The notes: generated from the sequence alone by a model not told the origin. A stretch of DNA of 64,000 nucleotides from Eubacterium sp. AB3007 (GCF_000688015.1 NZ_JIAD01000001.1:1364001-1428000); one strand, 5' to 3'; positions 50,933-60,085 are shown, counted from the stretch's first letter. Numbers and translations: made by a program.

Positions 50933-52342
50933 CTACATGGCCAGGAGCATCCGTACCCGCTCCTGAATGATCTCCTCGATGGCCTGCATCCTCCAAGAGG
51001 GCAGGTTGCACAGGTCGCTCTCCCGGAACCGGAAGCCGATGAGCCTGCGGAGCTGTGCCTTCTGCCTGGGGCCCATGACCATCCTGCAGAGATCCATGAA
51101 CTGCCGGTCCCCCCCGTAGGGGTTGGTGCGGGTCTCCACATAATCCTCGATACCGTTTTCAAAATCGATCTTCTTAGCATAGCACAACAAGGATAGCCCA
51201 TTGTCAAAGATCGGCGCCGGCCCGATGAACTTCCCGGTATGGTTGTCCCGCAACAGACCGAAATTCCCGTAATGTCGATCCTCGTTGATGATGACCGCAT
51301 CGAACACCAGCATACTGGCCAGCTCCTGGTAGCAGTCCTCTCCAAGCTCCTTGTAGAAGTCGATCACCGCATCAATGCCCCCTGTACGGACGATTCGGCC
51401 GATGGGAATGTAGGCGGTATCGATGTCCGTGAAGAGCCTGCACTTGGAAGCCAGTATGCCGTGCCAGTTCTCCAGCTCGTAAGGTACCGCATGAAGCCCC
51501 ATCCTCTCTGCGATCTGCGCCGCATAGTACTCACAGTAGGGCTCATTCCCCGCATTGGCAAAACCCTCGGTGCCGCTCTTGTAGAGCCAGATGCTCTCCT
51601 TCTCCTTGTAACGCCAGGCCTTCCGGAGCATGCCCCCGGTGGTCAGCTCCGGGGTAGTCTGGAAATTTCGATGGGCTTTTCCATATCCAGCATATGCGAT
51701 CAACGATAGTGCCTTACTGAATTGATTCTCATAAAGGTTGTACTGGCCGAAACTGCCGTCAAACCCGACGGGAACCACCCAATAGCTATCATTCAGGGAC
51801 AAACCAAAACACACATCGATGATCCCCTTCAGATCGTTGATCTCCAACCCCAACGCTACCAGAATCTTCCCAACAAATTCCCGGTTCGACGGGACCACCC
51901 GATTCCTCAGCCACTCGATGATCCCCTCCGGACTTACCTCCAGATCCAGGGGGAAAAGATCTCGTTTCTCCTCGTTGACCTCCAGCACGGAGATCTCCAG
52001 CTTATATTCCTCCCGCACCATCCGAAACCGCACCAGTTCCTCGTCGTAGAGACGGAGGCAGTAGATCTCCGAGTCCCCATACCCCGGATGGACATCCCGG
52101 AGCACCAGTTCCACCTCCCGGCCCATGGCGCTCGCCAGTGCCTCCACATAGTCCACCGTGATGTTCTGCCTGCCACTTTCCATCCTGGAGATATTGGGCA
52201 CCTGGGTGCCCACCTGCTCCGCCAGATCCTTCTGACTCATCTGGCACATGAGACGCTGGGCATACAGCTGCCTGGCGGTACGATAGCGCAGGGAGTTCCT
52301 GTCGACTTCAGCCTTGCCTTTCTTCCGATCCTTCTCACTCAT
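50933..52342 (-). CDS. HipB-HipA fusion: XRE domain plus HipA-like kinase
   Basis: 469 aa from the ATG after GAAGGAGAAGCGTT. Residues about 18-75 form a Cro/CI helix-turn-helix (QMSQKDLAEQVGTQVPNISR); 80-200 a linker; about 210-440 a HipA-like kinase with FANAGNEPYCEYYAAQIAERMG, FDAVIINEDRHYGNFGLLRD (catalytic Asp and Asn) and PIFDNGLSLL. HipA toxins phosphorylate a tRNA synthetase in known cases and are normally repressed by a separate HipB. Here antitoxin-like and toxin-like parts are one chain. Two TTATC-N6-GATAA operators overlap its promoter. Confidence 0.82.
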   Translation of the reverse strand: MSEKDRKKGKAEVDRNSLRYRTARQLYAQRLMCQMSQKDLAEQVGTQVPNISRMESGRQNITVDYVEALASAMGREVELVLRDVHPGYGDSEIYCLRLYDEELVRFRMVREEYKLEISVLEVNEEKRDLFPLDLEVSPEGIIEWLRNRVVPSNREFVGKILVALGLEINDLKGIIDVCFGLSLNDSYWVVPVGFDGSFGQYNLYENQFSKALSLIAYAGYGKAHRNFQTTPELTTGGMLRKAWRYKEKESIWLYKSGTEGFANAGNEPYCEYYAAQIAERMGLHAVPYELENWHGILASKCRLFTDIDTAYIPIGRIVRTGGIDAVIDFYKELGEDCYQELASMLVFDAVIINEDRHYGNFGLLRDNHTGKFIGPAPIFDNGLSLLCYAKKIDFENGIEDYVETRTNPYGGDRQFMDLCRMVMGPRQKAQLRRLIGFRFRESDLCNLPSWRMQAIEEIIQERVRMLLAM

Positions 52343-52372
52343 AACGCTTCTCCTTCCGGTTCTCCCCAGCAC

Positions 52373-52388
52373 TTATCACATACGATAA
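52373..52388. promoter_or_regulatory. HipB-like operator 1
   Basis: TTATC - 6 bp - GATAA, an inverted repeat between the -10 box and the start codon of the HipB-HipA fusion. E. coli HipB binds the similar TATCC-N8-GGATA. Confidence 0.7.
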
Positions 52389-52402
52389 TCCCCTGCAACG
52401 AA

Positions 52403-52431
52403 ATATTATCATATCCGATAACTAAAGTCAA
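52403..52431 (-). promoter_or_regulatory. Promoter of the HipB-HipA fusion with embedded operator 2
   Basis: TTGACT - 17 bp - TAATAT on the minus strand. A second TTATC-N6-GATAA site (52406-52421) overlaps the spacer and the -10, so binding would block polymerase: autorepression. Confidence 0.75.
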
Positions 52432-52481
52432 CCGCTTTTCCGGAGCACAAAGCCTGAAGCGCATGCCTCTTCACGCTTTGG

Positions 52482-52775
52482 TCAGGCTTCCCAGATGTCC
52501 TTTTCGTCTTTAGACATGGCGTATTTCCTGTGTTTTCGGAGCCACAGAACAAAGAAGATCATTCCAGAAATCATCAAGCCAACATCGACAGCGACGACGA
52601 ACCAAAAGGGTACGCTCCGTTCCTGTATAGAATGCAGAGTCTGTACCAACAGGTAGAGCCCCAACAGAAACTGGGAGATCCCGGTCTGCTCCAGGAAATC
52701 AAAGTACGCCTGCTCGTTCAACCAATCTTCTTCCTTTTGGATATCCAGAAAGACCTTTTTAGCGGTCATCTTCAT
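52482..52775 (-). CDS. Small two-helix membrane protein cotranscribed with padR
   Basis: 97 aa: an acidic N-terminus (KEEDWLNEQAYFDFLEQTG), two membrane segments (about 33-50 and 58-80) and a charged tail (KDEKDIWEA). Overlaps padR by 17 bp. Small membrane proteins are frequent PadR partners; function unknown. Confidence 0.65.
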   Translation of the reverse strand: MKMTAKKVFLDIQKEEDWLNEQAYFDFLEQTGISQFLLGLYLLVQTLHSIQERSVPFWFVVAVDVGLMISGMIFFVLWLRKHRKYAMSKDEKDIWEA

Positions 52776-53097
52776 AGGGTACCTCCTTTATTTTCTCTGC
52801 GTTTTGCAGGAGTTCCTGCAGACGGAGAAGTTCTTTTTCAAAAAACTTCTTCCCTGTGTCTGTGATGATGTACTCTATCCGTCTGTCCTGCGGATGCTCG
52901 TCAAGCGCTCTGATCCACCCCTTCTTCTGTAAGGTGTCCAATGCTCCGTAGAGGGAACCTGCACCAAGCTTCACCCGTCCGTCTGTCATCTGCGCGATGT
53001 CCTTCATCAGGGCATAGCCGTGCGCCGGTCGATGCAGTCGCAATAGAATATATGTAACCGTTTCCGTAAGCGCTCCGCTATTTGCTGTTCTTCCCAT
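52759..53097 (-). CDS. PadR-family transcriptional regulator
   Basis: 112 aa. Winged helix with LTETVTYILLRLHRPAHGYALMKDI, GAGSLYGALDTLQKKGWI and RRIEYIITDTGKKFFEKEL, typical short PadR (subfamily 2). Probably represses its own operon; the region upstream has inverted AGTAC/GTACT elements around the promoter. Ribosome site AGGAGGAG. Confidence 0.9.
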   Translation of the reverse strand: MGRTANSGALTETVTYILLRLHRPAHGYALMKDIAQMTDGRVKLGAGSLYGALDTLQKKGWIRALDEHPQDRRIEYIITDTGKKFFEKELLRLQELLQNAEKIKEVPYEDDR

Positions 53098-53140
53098 GAT
53101 CGTCTCCTCCTAGTACGGATTATGATATATCTTTATTTGT

Positions 53141-53168
53141 AATATACACAATCTGTACTATCTGTCAA
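53141..53168 (-). promoter_or_regulatory. Promoter of the padR operon
   Basis: TTGACA - 16 bp - TATATT, with AGTAC in the spacer and GTACT downstream (about 53112-53116) as candidate operator halves. The -35 abuts the lysS terminator. Confidence 0.65.
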
Positions 53169-53196
53169 CAAAAAAACCACCGGCTGAGCCGGTGGT
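53169..53196 (-). terminator. Terminator of the acyl-CoA synthetase - greA - lysS operon
   Basis: ACCACCGGCT / AGCCGGTGGT stem followed by TTTTTTTG on the minus strand, 20 bp after the lysS stop. Confidence 0.9.
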
Positions 53197-53216
53197 CCTG
53201 ACTTGGTCTTTTACTC

Positions 53217-55154
53217 TTAATATAGTTTTGCGCCTGCCGGGATGTCTTTGTCCAGCATGATGAAGTCAAGTTCTTCCTTGCCCTCGTAGTCGTAGAGCAT
53301 GGAGCAGAGCATGCCGTTGGACTCGACGCCCATCATCTTCCGCGGCGGCAGGTTGGTGATCGCCAGGGCGGTCTTTCCTACCAGCTCCTCTGGCTCATAC
53401 CAGGGGTGGATGCCGCTGAGGATGATGCGGTCGGTGCCGGAGCCGTCGTTGCAGACGAACTTCAGCAGCTTGTCGCTCTTGGGAACTGCCTCACAGGCCT
53501 TGATCTTCACGGCGCGGAAGTCGGACTTGCTGAAGGTCTCGAAGTCCACCACTTCCTCGAACAGAGGCTCTACCTTCACCTTGGACAGGTCGATCTCCTT
53601 CTTCTCGTGGATAATCTTGCCTTCTGGTTTCATGGTCGGGAACAGGATGATGTCGCGGATGCTCTGGGAGTTGGTGATCAGCATGATCACTCTGTCCACA
53701 CCTACGCCCAGTCCGCCTGTCGGAGGCAGACCCACCTCGATGGCATTGACAAAGTCCAGATCCATCGGGTGGGCTTCATCATCGATGCCGGCGTTCAGCT
53801 CTGCCTGCTGCTCGGCGAAACGCTCGTACTGGTCGATGGGGTCATTCAGCTCGGAGAAGGCATTGGCGATCTCCCAACCGTTGATGTATGCCTCAAAACG
53901 TCTGGTGATGCGAGGATCCTTAGGATCTCTCTTGGCCAGCGGGGAAACCTCCACCGGATGCCCTACCACGAACACAGGCCCATCCAGGTAGCCCGGAACG
54001 TCCTCGCAGTATTCCTCAAAGAACTCCGCGATCAGCTTGCCACGGTTACCCAGAGCCTTTGCTTCTTCCTCATCCATACCGTACTCGATGGCGGCGGCGA
54101 CAGCATCCTCGTCGTTATCGATCTTGTTGAAGTCCACGCCGGTGATCTCCTTGACGGCATCGGTCATGTTCAGGCGTCTCCAGGGCGGAGTCACGTCGAA
54201 TTCCTTGCCCTGGTAGTTCAGGATCGGAGTCCCGTTGACTGCCATCTGTGCTTTGTAGACCAGCTGCTCGGTGACATCCATGGTACTCTCCATGTTGCCG
54301 TAGGCCATGTAGCACTCCATGGAGGTGAACTCAGGATTGTGGTTCCGGTCCATGCCTTCGTTACGGAACATCTTGCCCATCTCGTAGACTCTGTCCAGAC
54401 CGCCGACGATCAGTCTCTTCAGGTAGAGCTCGTTGGCGATTCTCATATGAAGGGTCATGTTCAGGGTGTTGTGGTGGGTGGAGAACGGTCTGGCGTTGGC
54501 ACCACCTGCGATCGGAGTCAGGATCGGGGTGTCCACTTCCATGTATCCATAATCCTCCTCCAGGACCCTCTTCATCTCGTGGATAATCTTGGTTCTCTTC
54601 ATGAAGGTCTCACGAACATCCTGGTTCATGATCAGATCCACGTAGCGCTGTCTATAGCGGATATCCTGGTCCTTCAGGCCGTTCCACTTGTCTGGCAGCA
54701 CCTGCAGAGACTTGGACAGAAGCACCAGTTTCTGCACGTGGATGGAGATCTCATCGGTCTTGGTCTTGAATACCAGACCCTCGATGCCTACGATATCACC
54801 GATGTCGTAGGTCTTGAACCACTTGTATTCCTCAGCGCCGATGTCGTCTCTCTTGATGTAGCACTGGATGCGGCCCTGCTTATCCTGAATGTCAAAGAAG
54901 GCAGCCTTACCCATGACGCGCTTGCTCATGATTCGACCGGCACAGGAGACCTCCTGGTCTTCGAGCGCCTCAAAATTATCCTTGATGTCCTGACTGTGCG
55001 CCGTCACGTCCCAGGTCTCATTCAGGTACGGATTGCGTCCTGCTTCCTGCAGATCCTTCAGTTTCTGCCTTCTGATCTTCCTCTGTTCGCTAAGATCCTG
55101 CTCGTACATGCCCTCCTCAGCGGGCGCTTGGTTCAGTCTGTCGTCTGTACTCAT
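53217..55154 (-). CDS. lysS: Lysyl-tRNA synthetase with C-terminal tRNA-binding domain
   Basis: 645 aa. Class II LysRS: OB-fold domain (about 60-160), catalytic core with RYRQRYVDLI, FRNEGMDRNHNPEFT and GLPPTGGLGVGVDRVIM. An added C-terminal domain (about 540-645: FSKSDFRAVKIKACEAVPKS, ITNLPPRKMMGVESNGM) is the Trbp111/EMAP-type tRNA-binding fold also found at the end of MetRS. This appended domain should raise tRNA affinity. It is uncommon on bacterial LysRS but found in some anaerobes. Confidence 0.95.
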   Translation of the reverse strand: MSTDDRLNQAPAEEGMYEQDLSEQRKIRRQKLKDLQEAGRNPYLNETWDVTAHSQDIKDNFEALEDQEVSCAGRIMSKRVMGKAAFFDIQDKQGRIQCYIKRDDIGAEEYKWFKTYDIGDIVGIEGLVFKTKTDEISIHVQKLVLLSKSLQVLPDKWNGLKDQDIRYRQRYVDLIMNQDVRETFMKRTKIIHEMKRVLEEDYGYMEVDTPILTPIAGGANARPFSTHHNTLNMTLHMRIANELYLKRLIVGGLDRVYEMGKMFRNEGMDRNHNPEFTSMECYMAYGNMESTMDVTEQLVYKAQMAVNGTPILNYQGKEFDVTPPWRRLNMTDAVKEITGVDFNKIDNDEDAVAAAIEYGMDEEEAKALGNRGKLIAEFFEEYCEDVPGYLDGPVFVVGHPVEVSPLAKRDPKDPRITRRFEAYINGWEIANAFSELNDPIDQYERFAEQQAELNAGIDDEAHPMDLDFVNAIEVGLPPTGGLGVGVDRVIMLITNSQSIRDIILFPTMKPEGKIIHEKKEIDLSKVKVEPLFEEVVDFETFSKSDFRAVKIKACEAVPKSDKLLKFVCNDGSGTDRIILSGIHPWYEPEELVGKTALAITNLPPRKMMGVESNGMLCSMLYDYEGKEELDFIMLDKDIPAGAKLY

Positions 55155-55164
55155 TCTTCTCTCC

Positions 55165-55659
55165 TTATTTCTTTTCTACGTACTTGGAAATGCCGGTGAC
55201 TTTATAATGCAGCTTGCCGTCAGGAATAGGGATCTCGACGACCTCGCCCTTCTTCTTATCGATGAGTCCACGTCCGATGGGGGCGTCGTTGGCCACTTTC
55301 GGAGGATTGGCAAAAGGATCACTGGTGGAACCGACGATGACGAACTGCAGCTTCTCTCCGGATTCCATATCCTCCACCTCTACCAGATGACCTACATTGA
55401 CCCGGTCATTGCGGATCTCACTTTCCTTGACCACCTTGGCTCGACGCAGCTGATCCTCCAGTTTCAGGATCTCAGCCTCCAGTTCTGCCTGCTCGTTTTT
55501 CGCTGCATCGTACTCTGCGTTCTCAGACAGGTCTCCAAAGGATCTGGCTTCCTTCAGTTTCTCAGAGACCCGTTTCTGTCCGGCTCCCTTCATTTCGTTG
55601 AGTTCCGCTTCTTTTCGGTCGTACTCCTCTTGCGTCATCAGAATAACTTCTTCGTTCAT
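55165..55659 (-). CDS. greA: Transcription elongation factor GreA
   Basis: 164 aa from the ATG after AAGGAGGG. Coiled-coil N-terminal domain (SFGDLSENAEYDAAKNEQAE with the acidic tip) and FKBP-like C-terminal domain (IVGSTSDPFANPPKVANDAP). It stimulates RNA cleavage by stalled polymerase. Middle gene of the operon, 10 bp before lysS. Confidence 0.96.
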   Translation of the reverse strand: MNEEVILMTQEEYDRKEAELNEMKGAGQKRVSEKLKEARSFGDLSENAEYDAAKNEQAELEAEILKLEDQLRRAKVVKESEIRNDRVNVGHLVEVEDMESGEKLQFVIVGSTSDPFANPPKVANDAPIGRGLIDKKKGEVVEIPIPDGKLHYKVTGISKYVEKK

Positions 55660-55675
55660 GGTCGATAATCCCTCC

Positions 55676-58600
55676 TTATTCTCTGTTCGCATCCACGAAT
55701 CTCTTGATCTTATGTCCAGTCGTCTTTTCAAAATCCTCATCTCGGACGATTACGTGCTTGATTTTCTTGAAGAGCGGCAGGTCCTCGTTGATCTCATCTA
55801 CCGCCGCCTGCACAAGCGCCTCTGCCTCTTCCTTCTTGAAGCTCTCTCCCAGCGCCTCCTGGAGCTCCTCGGCGTCCAGCGTCACCGTAGCATTGATGGT
55901 CGTCTCATTGGATCCATCCTTGTCACCGCCCCAGACCATGCTCTCTGCGATGTACGGCACCTGGGCCAGGTAGTTCTCCAACTCCTCCGGGAACACGTTC
56001 TTCCCGTTAGCAGTGATGATGACGTTTTTCTTTCGGCCGGTGATATAGATGAATTTCTCCTCATCCACGTACCCAAGGTCACCGGTGTAGAACCAGCCGT
56101 CCCGGAGCACCTTGGCGGTCTCTTCCGGCTGGTTATAGTAACCAAGCATCACGTTGCGTCCCTTCAGGCAGATCTCTCCGATCCCCTGCTCGTCCTTGTC
56201 CACTACCTTCACATCCATGCCCGGCAGCAGGTGTCCCACCGATGCGTTGCGCATGTACTTGTGGCGATCCGGGTTCAGCGCTGCCATGGGGCTGCACTCC
56301 GTCAACCCGTATCCCTGCACGGACACAAAGCCTACCTGGTTGAAGAACTCCAGGATCTCCGGATCGATGGCCGCACCACCGGAAATGATAACGCGCATCC
56401 TGCCACCGAAAGTGTCGTGGATCTCCTTGACGAAGGGCTTCAGGATATTCAGACCGACCTTGCCGGTAAGCCGGTTCATGGCCAATAGCCTCCGGAAAGT
56501 GTCTTCTTTGCCTTTCTTTCGGATTTCCTTCCAGATACGCTTGTAGAGTGCCTCGATAATCAGAGGCACCGCCAGCAACATGGTCGGATGCAGCTCCTGC
56601 ATGTCGCTCTGAATGTACTTCAGGCCCTGGCAGTATCCGATGGATGCGCCCTTGTAGAGCGGCATCAGAAAGTCGCAGGTGCACTCGTAGGTGTGATGGA
56701 TCGGGAGCACGGAGAAGAACATATCCTCCGGCCCCACATCCAGGATCGTCGGCGCGGACATCAGGTCGTCGCAAAGGTTGGTGTGGGACAGCATGACGCC
56801 CTTGGAGACACCGGTGGTCCCCGATGTATAAAGGATCACGGTCATCTCGTCCGGATCGATCTCCGCATCCAGGAACTGGCGATCTCCCTTGGCCAGCTGG
56901 GCGTTTCCGTCCTTAATGAGGTCTGCCCAGGCCAGGACACCCTCCTCCTGATCAGCCTCTGTGAAGCAGATCAGGGTCTCCAGGGAGGTGGCTTTGTCCT
57001 TCCGCATGCGGAGGAACATGTCCTTGTATTTCTTCTCGAATACCACCGCTGAGACCTCAGCATCGATCACCAGTTGTTTCAGCTCGCTTTCGGAAAGTTC
57101 CTTGTCCAGAGGAACCACGACGCCGGTACCGCAGATGGTGGCCAGATAACTGGTGCCCCACTCATAGCAGTTCTTGCCGATGACAGCGATCCGCTTGCGG
57201 CGCAGGCCCAGATTGTGGAAGGCTGTGCCCAGCGCATTGATGTCGCTATACATCTCGTTGTAGGTGATCTCCCGGAAGGCCTCCTTCCGGTCGAATTTCT
57301 GGTAGACTGCCGGCCGCTTACCGTAGAGATCCACGCTTGTGGACAGCATGTGCCGGATATCCATGATGGCACGGCTTTTCTTGTGGACCACATATGGATC
57401 GGTGCTTGTGAGCAGTTCCTGTTCTCTTTCCTTGGCCCGGTGCATGGCCTTGCGCACGATCTCGCTGTTGCGGACCCTGCCTTCGCCCTGCTTCTGTCCG
57501 GTCACGGTGGTCATCTTGTTTCCAAAGCGCTTGATCTTACCGGTGGTGGTCTTCTCAAACTCCTTCTCCCGGATGTTGATGCGCTTGATCCGCTTGTACT
57601 GCGGCAGCTTATTGTTGATGTGATCGATAAGTTCCTTGAAGAAATAGTAGACTTCGCTGGAATTCATCTCACCTTTTGCTTTCTTGAGGGCTTTGTAGTC
57701 GGGATAGATATCCGCGGTGATCATCACATTGCCGGCACGTTCGTCATCCACGCCGTAGACCAGTGTCTCCGCGATGTATGGTTCTTCCAGCAGTACAGTT
57801 TCCACCTCTTCCGGGAAGATGTTCTTCCCGCCCTTGGTGACGATCACGGTCTTCTTGCGGCCGGTGAGATAGATGAATCCGTCCTTGTCCATGTATCCCA
57901 GGTCACCGGTGTGGAGCCATTCCCCATGGATCGCCTCCCGGGTGGCTTCTTCGTTCTCGTAGTAGCCCATCATGACCGAAGGCCCTCTGGCGATGACCTC
58001 GCCAATGCCGTCCTCGTCCTGGTCGATGATTCGGACATCGGTACCCGGCATAGCCCTGCCCACGGATGCTGCCTTGCTATAGCGATCCTGGTTCACGGCC
58101 ACGATCGGGGAACACTCCGTCATGCCGTATCCCTGGATCATGTTGAATCCCATGGCCTCAAAGTCTTCGATGACTTTCGGGTCGATGGCAGCACCGCCCG
58201 CCACAAACTTCTCCATATGGCCGCCGAAGGAATTGTGGACAGCCTTGAACATGCGTTTCATGAGGGCACGGTTGTTGTACAGCCCCATTCGCCGGGAAAG
58301 GTCGATGGCTCTGCGCAGCTTCTCTTCCTCGCCACGGCTGGCTGCCTGCTTGAACATGCCCTTGTGCATCTTCTCAAATACCAGAGGTACGCCCAGCATA
58401 ACGTTGGCCTTAGTCTCGGCCATGTTCTTCTGAATGTATTTCAGGCCCTCACAGATGGCGATGGTCTGTCCCTGATAAAAGGTGGTCCAGATGGAACACA
58501 CCATCTCGTAGGCGTGATGTACCGGCAGAATCGACAGTACGATGCCTGGGTCAGGGATGCGGAACATCTTGGACATGTTCATGACATTGGCCGCGATGTT

Positions 58601-59230
58601 TCTGTGGGAGAGCATGACCCCCTTGGACAGACCGGTGGTCCCGGAGGTAAACAGCAGTACCGCCAGCTGCTCCGGATCGATGTCCACACTGGTGTAGCGG
58701 TCATCCCCCTCTGCCAACAGTTCCTTTCCGGCATCGATGAGCTTCTGCATGGAGTATACCTGACTATCGTCTTCCTCTGCTTCCATGGAGATGAAAAACT
58801 CGATGTCATAGGGATTCCTAAACAGCGGCTCGATGCGCTTGCGGCTCTTGTTGGCATATACGATGGCGCTGGCGCCTGAACGCTCAATAAGCCCCAGGAG
58901 CTCCTCCTGTGGCAGATTCTTGTCGAGAGGGACGATCACGCCCACACCCGCCACCACCGTAAAGTAGGTCAGGATCCAGCGGTAACTGGTGTCGCCGATA
59001 ACAGCGATCTTCTTCCCGGCCAGTCCCATATCTACAAGCTTGGTCCCGAAAGCGTCCAGATCCTCCTTCACCTTGCGGTATGTGATCGGAAGAAACTTCT
59101 TCGCCTTGCGGTCCTTCTCCAAATACGCTGCCTTCTCCGGTACGCGGCTGGTACTCTTCTCGATGATTTCCTTCAGGTCCTCGACTGGGTCGACACCATA
59201 TAGAAAACCGTCATATTTCTTGTTATTCAT
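55676..59230 (-). CDS. Tandem fusion of two long-chain acyl-CoA synthetase modules
   Basis: 1184 aa in one open frame: two complete AMP-forming modules (about 1-600 and 610-1184). Module 1: LLFTSGTTGLSKGVMLSHRN, GYGMTECSPIVAVN, LTGRKKTVIVTKGGKNIFPE, FEKTTTGKIKRFG. Module 2: ILYTSGTTGVSKGVMLSHTN, GYGLTECSPMAALN, ITGRKKNVIITANGKNVFPE, FEKTTGHKIKRFV. Both keep P-loops, the adenylate motif and the C-terminal catalytic Lys, so both look active. No membrane or carrier domain. They activate fatty acids to acyl-AMP/CoA; why they are fused is unknown. First gene before greA and lysS. Confidence 0.92.
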   Translation of the reverse strand: MNNKKYDGFLYGVDPVEDLKEIIEKSTSRVPEKAAYLEKDRKAKKFLPITYRKVKEDLDAFGTKLVDMGLAGKKIAVIGDTSYRWILTYFTVVAGVGVIVPLDKNLPQEELLGLIERSGASAIVYANKSRKRIEPLFRNPYDIEFFISMEAEEDDSQVYSMQKLIDAGKELLAEGDDRYTSVDIDPEQLAVLLFTSGTTGLSKGVMLSHRNIAANVMNMSKMFRIPDPGIVLSILPVHHAYEMVCSIWTTFYQGQTIAICEGLKYIQKNMAETKANVMLGVPLVFEKMHKGMFKQAASRGEEEKLRRAIDLSRRMGLYNNRALMKRMFKAVHNSFGGHMEKFVAGGAAIDPKVIEDFEAMGFNMIQGYGMTECSPIVAVNQDRYSKAASVGRAMPGTDVRIIDQDEDGIGEVIARGPSVMMGYYENEEATREAIHGEWLHTGDLGYMDKDGFIYLTGRKKTVIVTKGGKNIFPEEVETVLLEEPYIAETLVYGVDDERAGNVMITADIYPDYKALKKAKGEMNSSEVYYFFKELIDHINNKLPQYKRIKRINIREKEFEKTTTGKIKRFGNKMTTVTGQKQGEGRVRNSEIVRKAMHRAKEREQELLTSTDPYVVHKKSRAIMDIRHMLSTSVDLYGKRPAVYQKFDRKEAFREITYNEMYSDINALGTAFHNLGLRRKRIAVIGKNCYEWGTSYLATICGTGVVVPLDKELSESELKQLVIDAEVSAVVFEKKYKDMFLRMRKDKATSLETLICFTEADQEEGVLAWADLIKDGNAQLAKGDRQFLDAEIDPDEMTVILYTSGTTGVSKGVMLSHTNLCDDLMSAPTILDVGPEDMFFSVLPIHHTYECTCDFLMPLYKGASIGYCQGLKYIQSDMQELHPTMLLAVPLIIEALYKRIWKEIRKKGKEDTFRRLLAMNRLTGKVGLNILKPFVKEIHDTFGGRMRVIISGGAAIDPEILEFFNQVGFVSVQGYGLTECSPMAALNPDRHKYMRNASVGHLLPGMDVKVVDKDEQGIGEICLKGRNVMLGYYNQPEETAKVLRDGWFYTGDLGYVDEEKFIYITGRKKNVIITANGKNVFPEELENYLAQVPYIAESMVWGGDKDGSNETTINATVTLDAEELQEALGESFKKEEAEALVQAAVDEINEDLPLFKKIKHVIVRDEDFEKTTGHKIKRFVDANRE

Positions 59231-59263
59231 AGTTCCTCGCTTCTTTAGAGTATATTCGGATAT

Positions 59264-59292
59264 ATTGTAGCATTATTCAGCAGGGAATTCAA
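59264..59292 (-). promoter_or_regulatory. Promoter of the acyl-CoA synthetase operon
   Basis: TTGAAT - 17 bp - TACAAT on the minus strand, 34 bp before the start. Confidence 0.75.
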
Positions 59293-59496
59293 CCGGAAAT
59301 CAGCGACCGGACAGGGATCGGAGCAAGATCCGGAAAATGCGTGTAGTGGCCAAAACATAAAAATAAGGAAGCCTGCCCATATCACCCGCGATTCTGGAGG
59401 GCATGAGATCCGGAGATATCCGACAAAGCTTCACTGCCACTGTCAACCATCTCGGCCAGGCGAGACATCTGATCGACCTGAAATCGGAGTTTCATG

Positions 59497-59531
59497 CAAA
59501 AAAATAAGAGCAGCCTTCTGCGAGGGCTGCC
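59497..59531 (-). terminator. Terminator of the niaR gene
   Basis: GGCAGCC / GGCTGC stem and a T-rich tail (TTATTTTTTT) on the minus strand, 9 bp after the stop. Confidence 0.82.
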
Positions 59532-59539
59532 TCCGTGCA

Positions 59540-60052
59540 CTATTCCTTCTCTTCCACCAGGTACCCCTTCTCCGCCAGGGCCTGCTCCACCAGATCAAGC
59601 GTAGCCTCATCAGCGGCGCGGACAGTGTGGTAGTGATAGCCAGAAGTGATGTTCATCAGCGGGCTGGACTTGCCGCTTCGGATCCCTTCCATGAACTGCT
59701 CGACACGGCGGCGGGAATCGATCCCCAGGTCTCCCTGCACCTTTCCATAGACTTTGTGCCAGACGAACACATCCACCACCGTCCCGCCGATATCCACGAT
59801 GGTGGTCAACTCATCTTCCATCTGCGCATCGGTGTGGTTCACTTTGAAGACACGCTCGCTGGCACTGTGCACCAGCGTATAACCGCGGTTAGTGGAGACG
59901 ATCCCCTCGCCTGCCGCCCGCAGCAACGCAATGTCCTGCACCACTACCTGCCGACTTACATCGAGTTCCTTCGCCAGTGCCGTACCGGACACAGGCTTGC
60001 TCGCCTCTTTGATAATTCCCAGTATCCTCTGTCTGCGTTCCTCGCCGTTCAT
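59540..60052 (-). CDS. niaR: NiaR-type repressor (HTH + 3H domain)
   Basis: 170 aa from an internal ATG after GGAGGGT. Winged HTH (RRQRILGIIKEASKPVSGTA, LAKELDVSRQVVVQDIALLR) followed by a 3H domain with the metal-type histidines in VFKVNHTDAQ and SGYHYHTVRA. It represses NAD synthesis or niacin uptake genes when nicotinic acid is present. No NAD gene is adjacent, so its targets lie elsewhere; autorepression is possible through the site at 60069. Confidence 0.88.
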   Translation of the reverse strand: MNGEERRQRILGIIKEASKPVSGTALAKELDVSRQVVVQDIALLRAAGEGIVSTNRGYTLVHSASERVFKVNHTDAQMEDELTTIVDIGGTVVDVFVWHKVYGKVQGDLGIDSRRRVEQFMEGIRSGKSSPLMNITSGYHYHTVRAADEATLDLVEQALAEKGYLVEEKE

Positions 60053-60068
60053 ACACCCTCCACGGTCT

Positions 60069-60085
60069 TTACAACTGTCGTTACA
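60069..60085. promoter_or_regulatory. Candidate NiaR operator
   Basis: TGTAAC - GACA - GTTGTA, an imperfect inverted repeat between the niaR -10 box and start codon. Assigned by position; not matched to a tested site. Confidence 0.4.

Noticed and set aside
53406..55199. Long plus-strand open frame opposite lysS
   Set aside because: Antisense shadow; lysS on the other strand is unmistakable.
57074..58879. Long plus-strand open frame opposite the acyl-CoA synthetase
   Set aside because: Antisense shadow with no recognisable domain.
59383..59493. Possible 37-codon minus-strand gene (MKLRFQVDQMSRLAEM...)
   Set aside because: It overlaps the tail of the niaR terminator, has no ribosome site and no recognised family.
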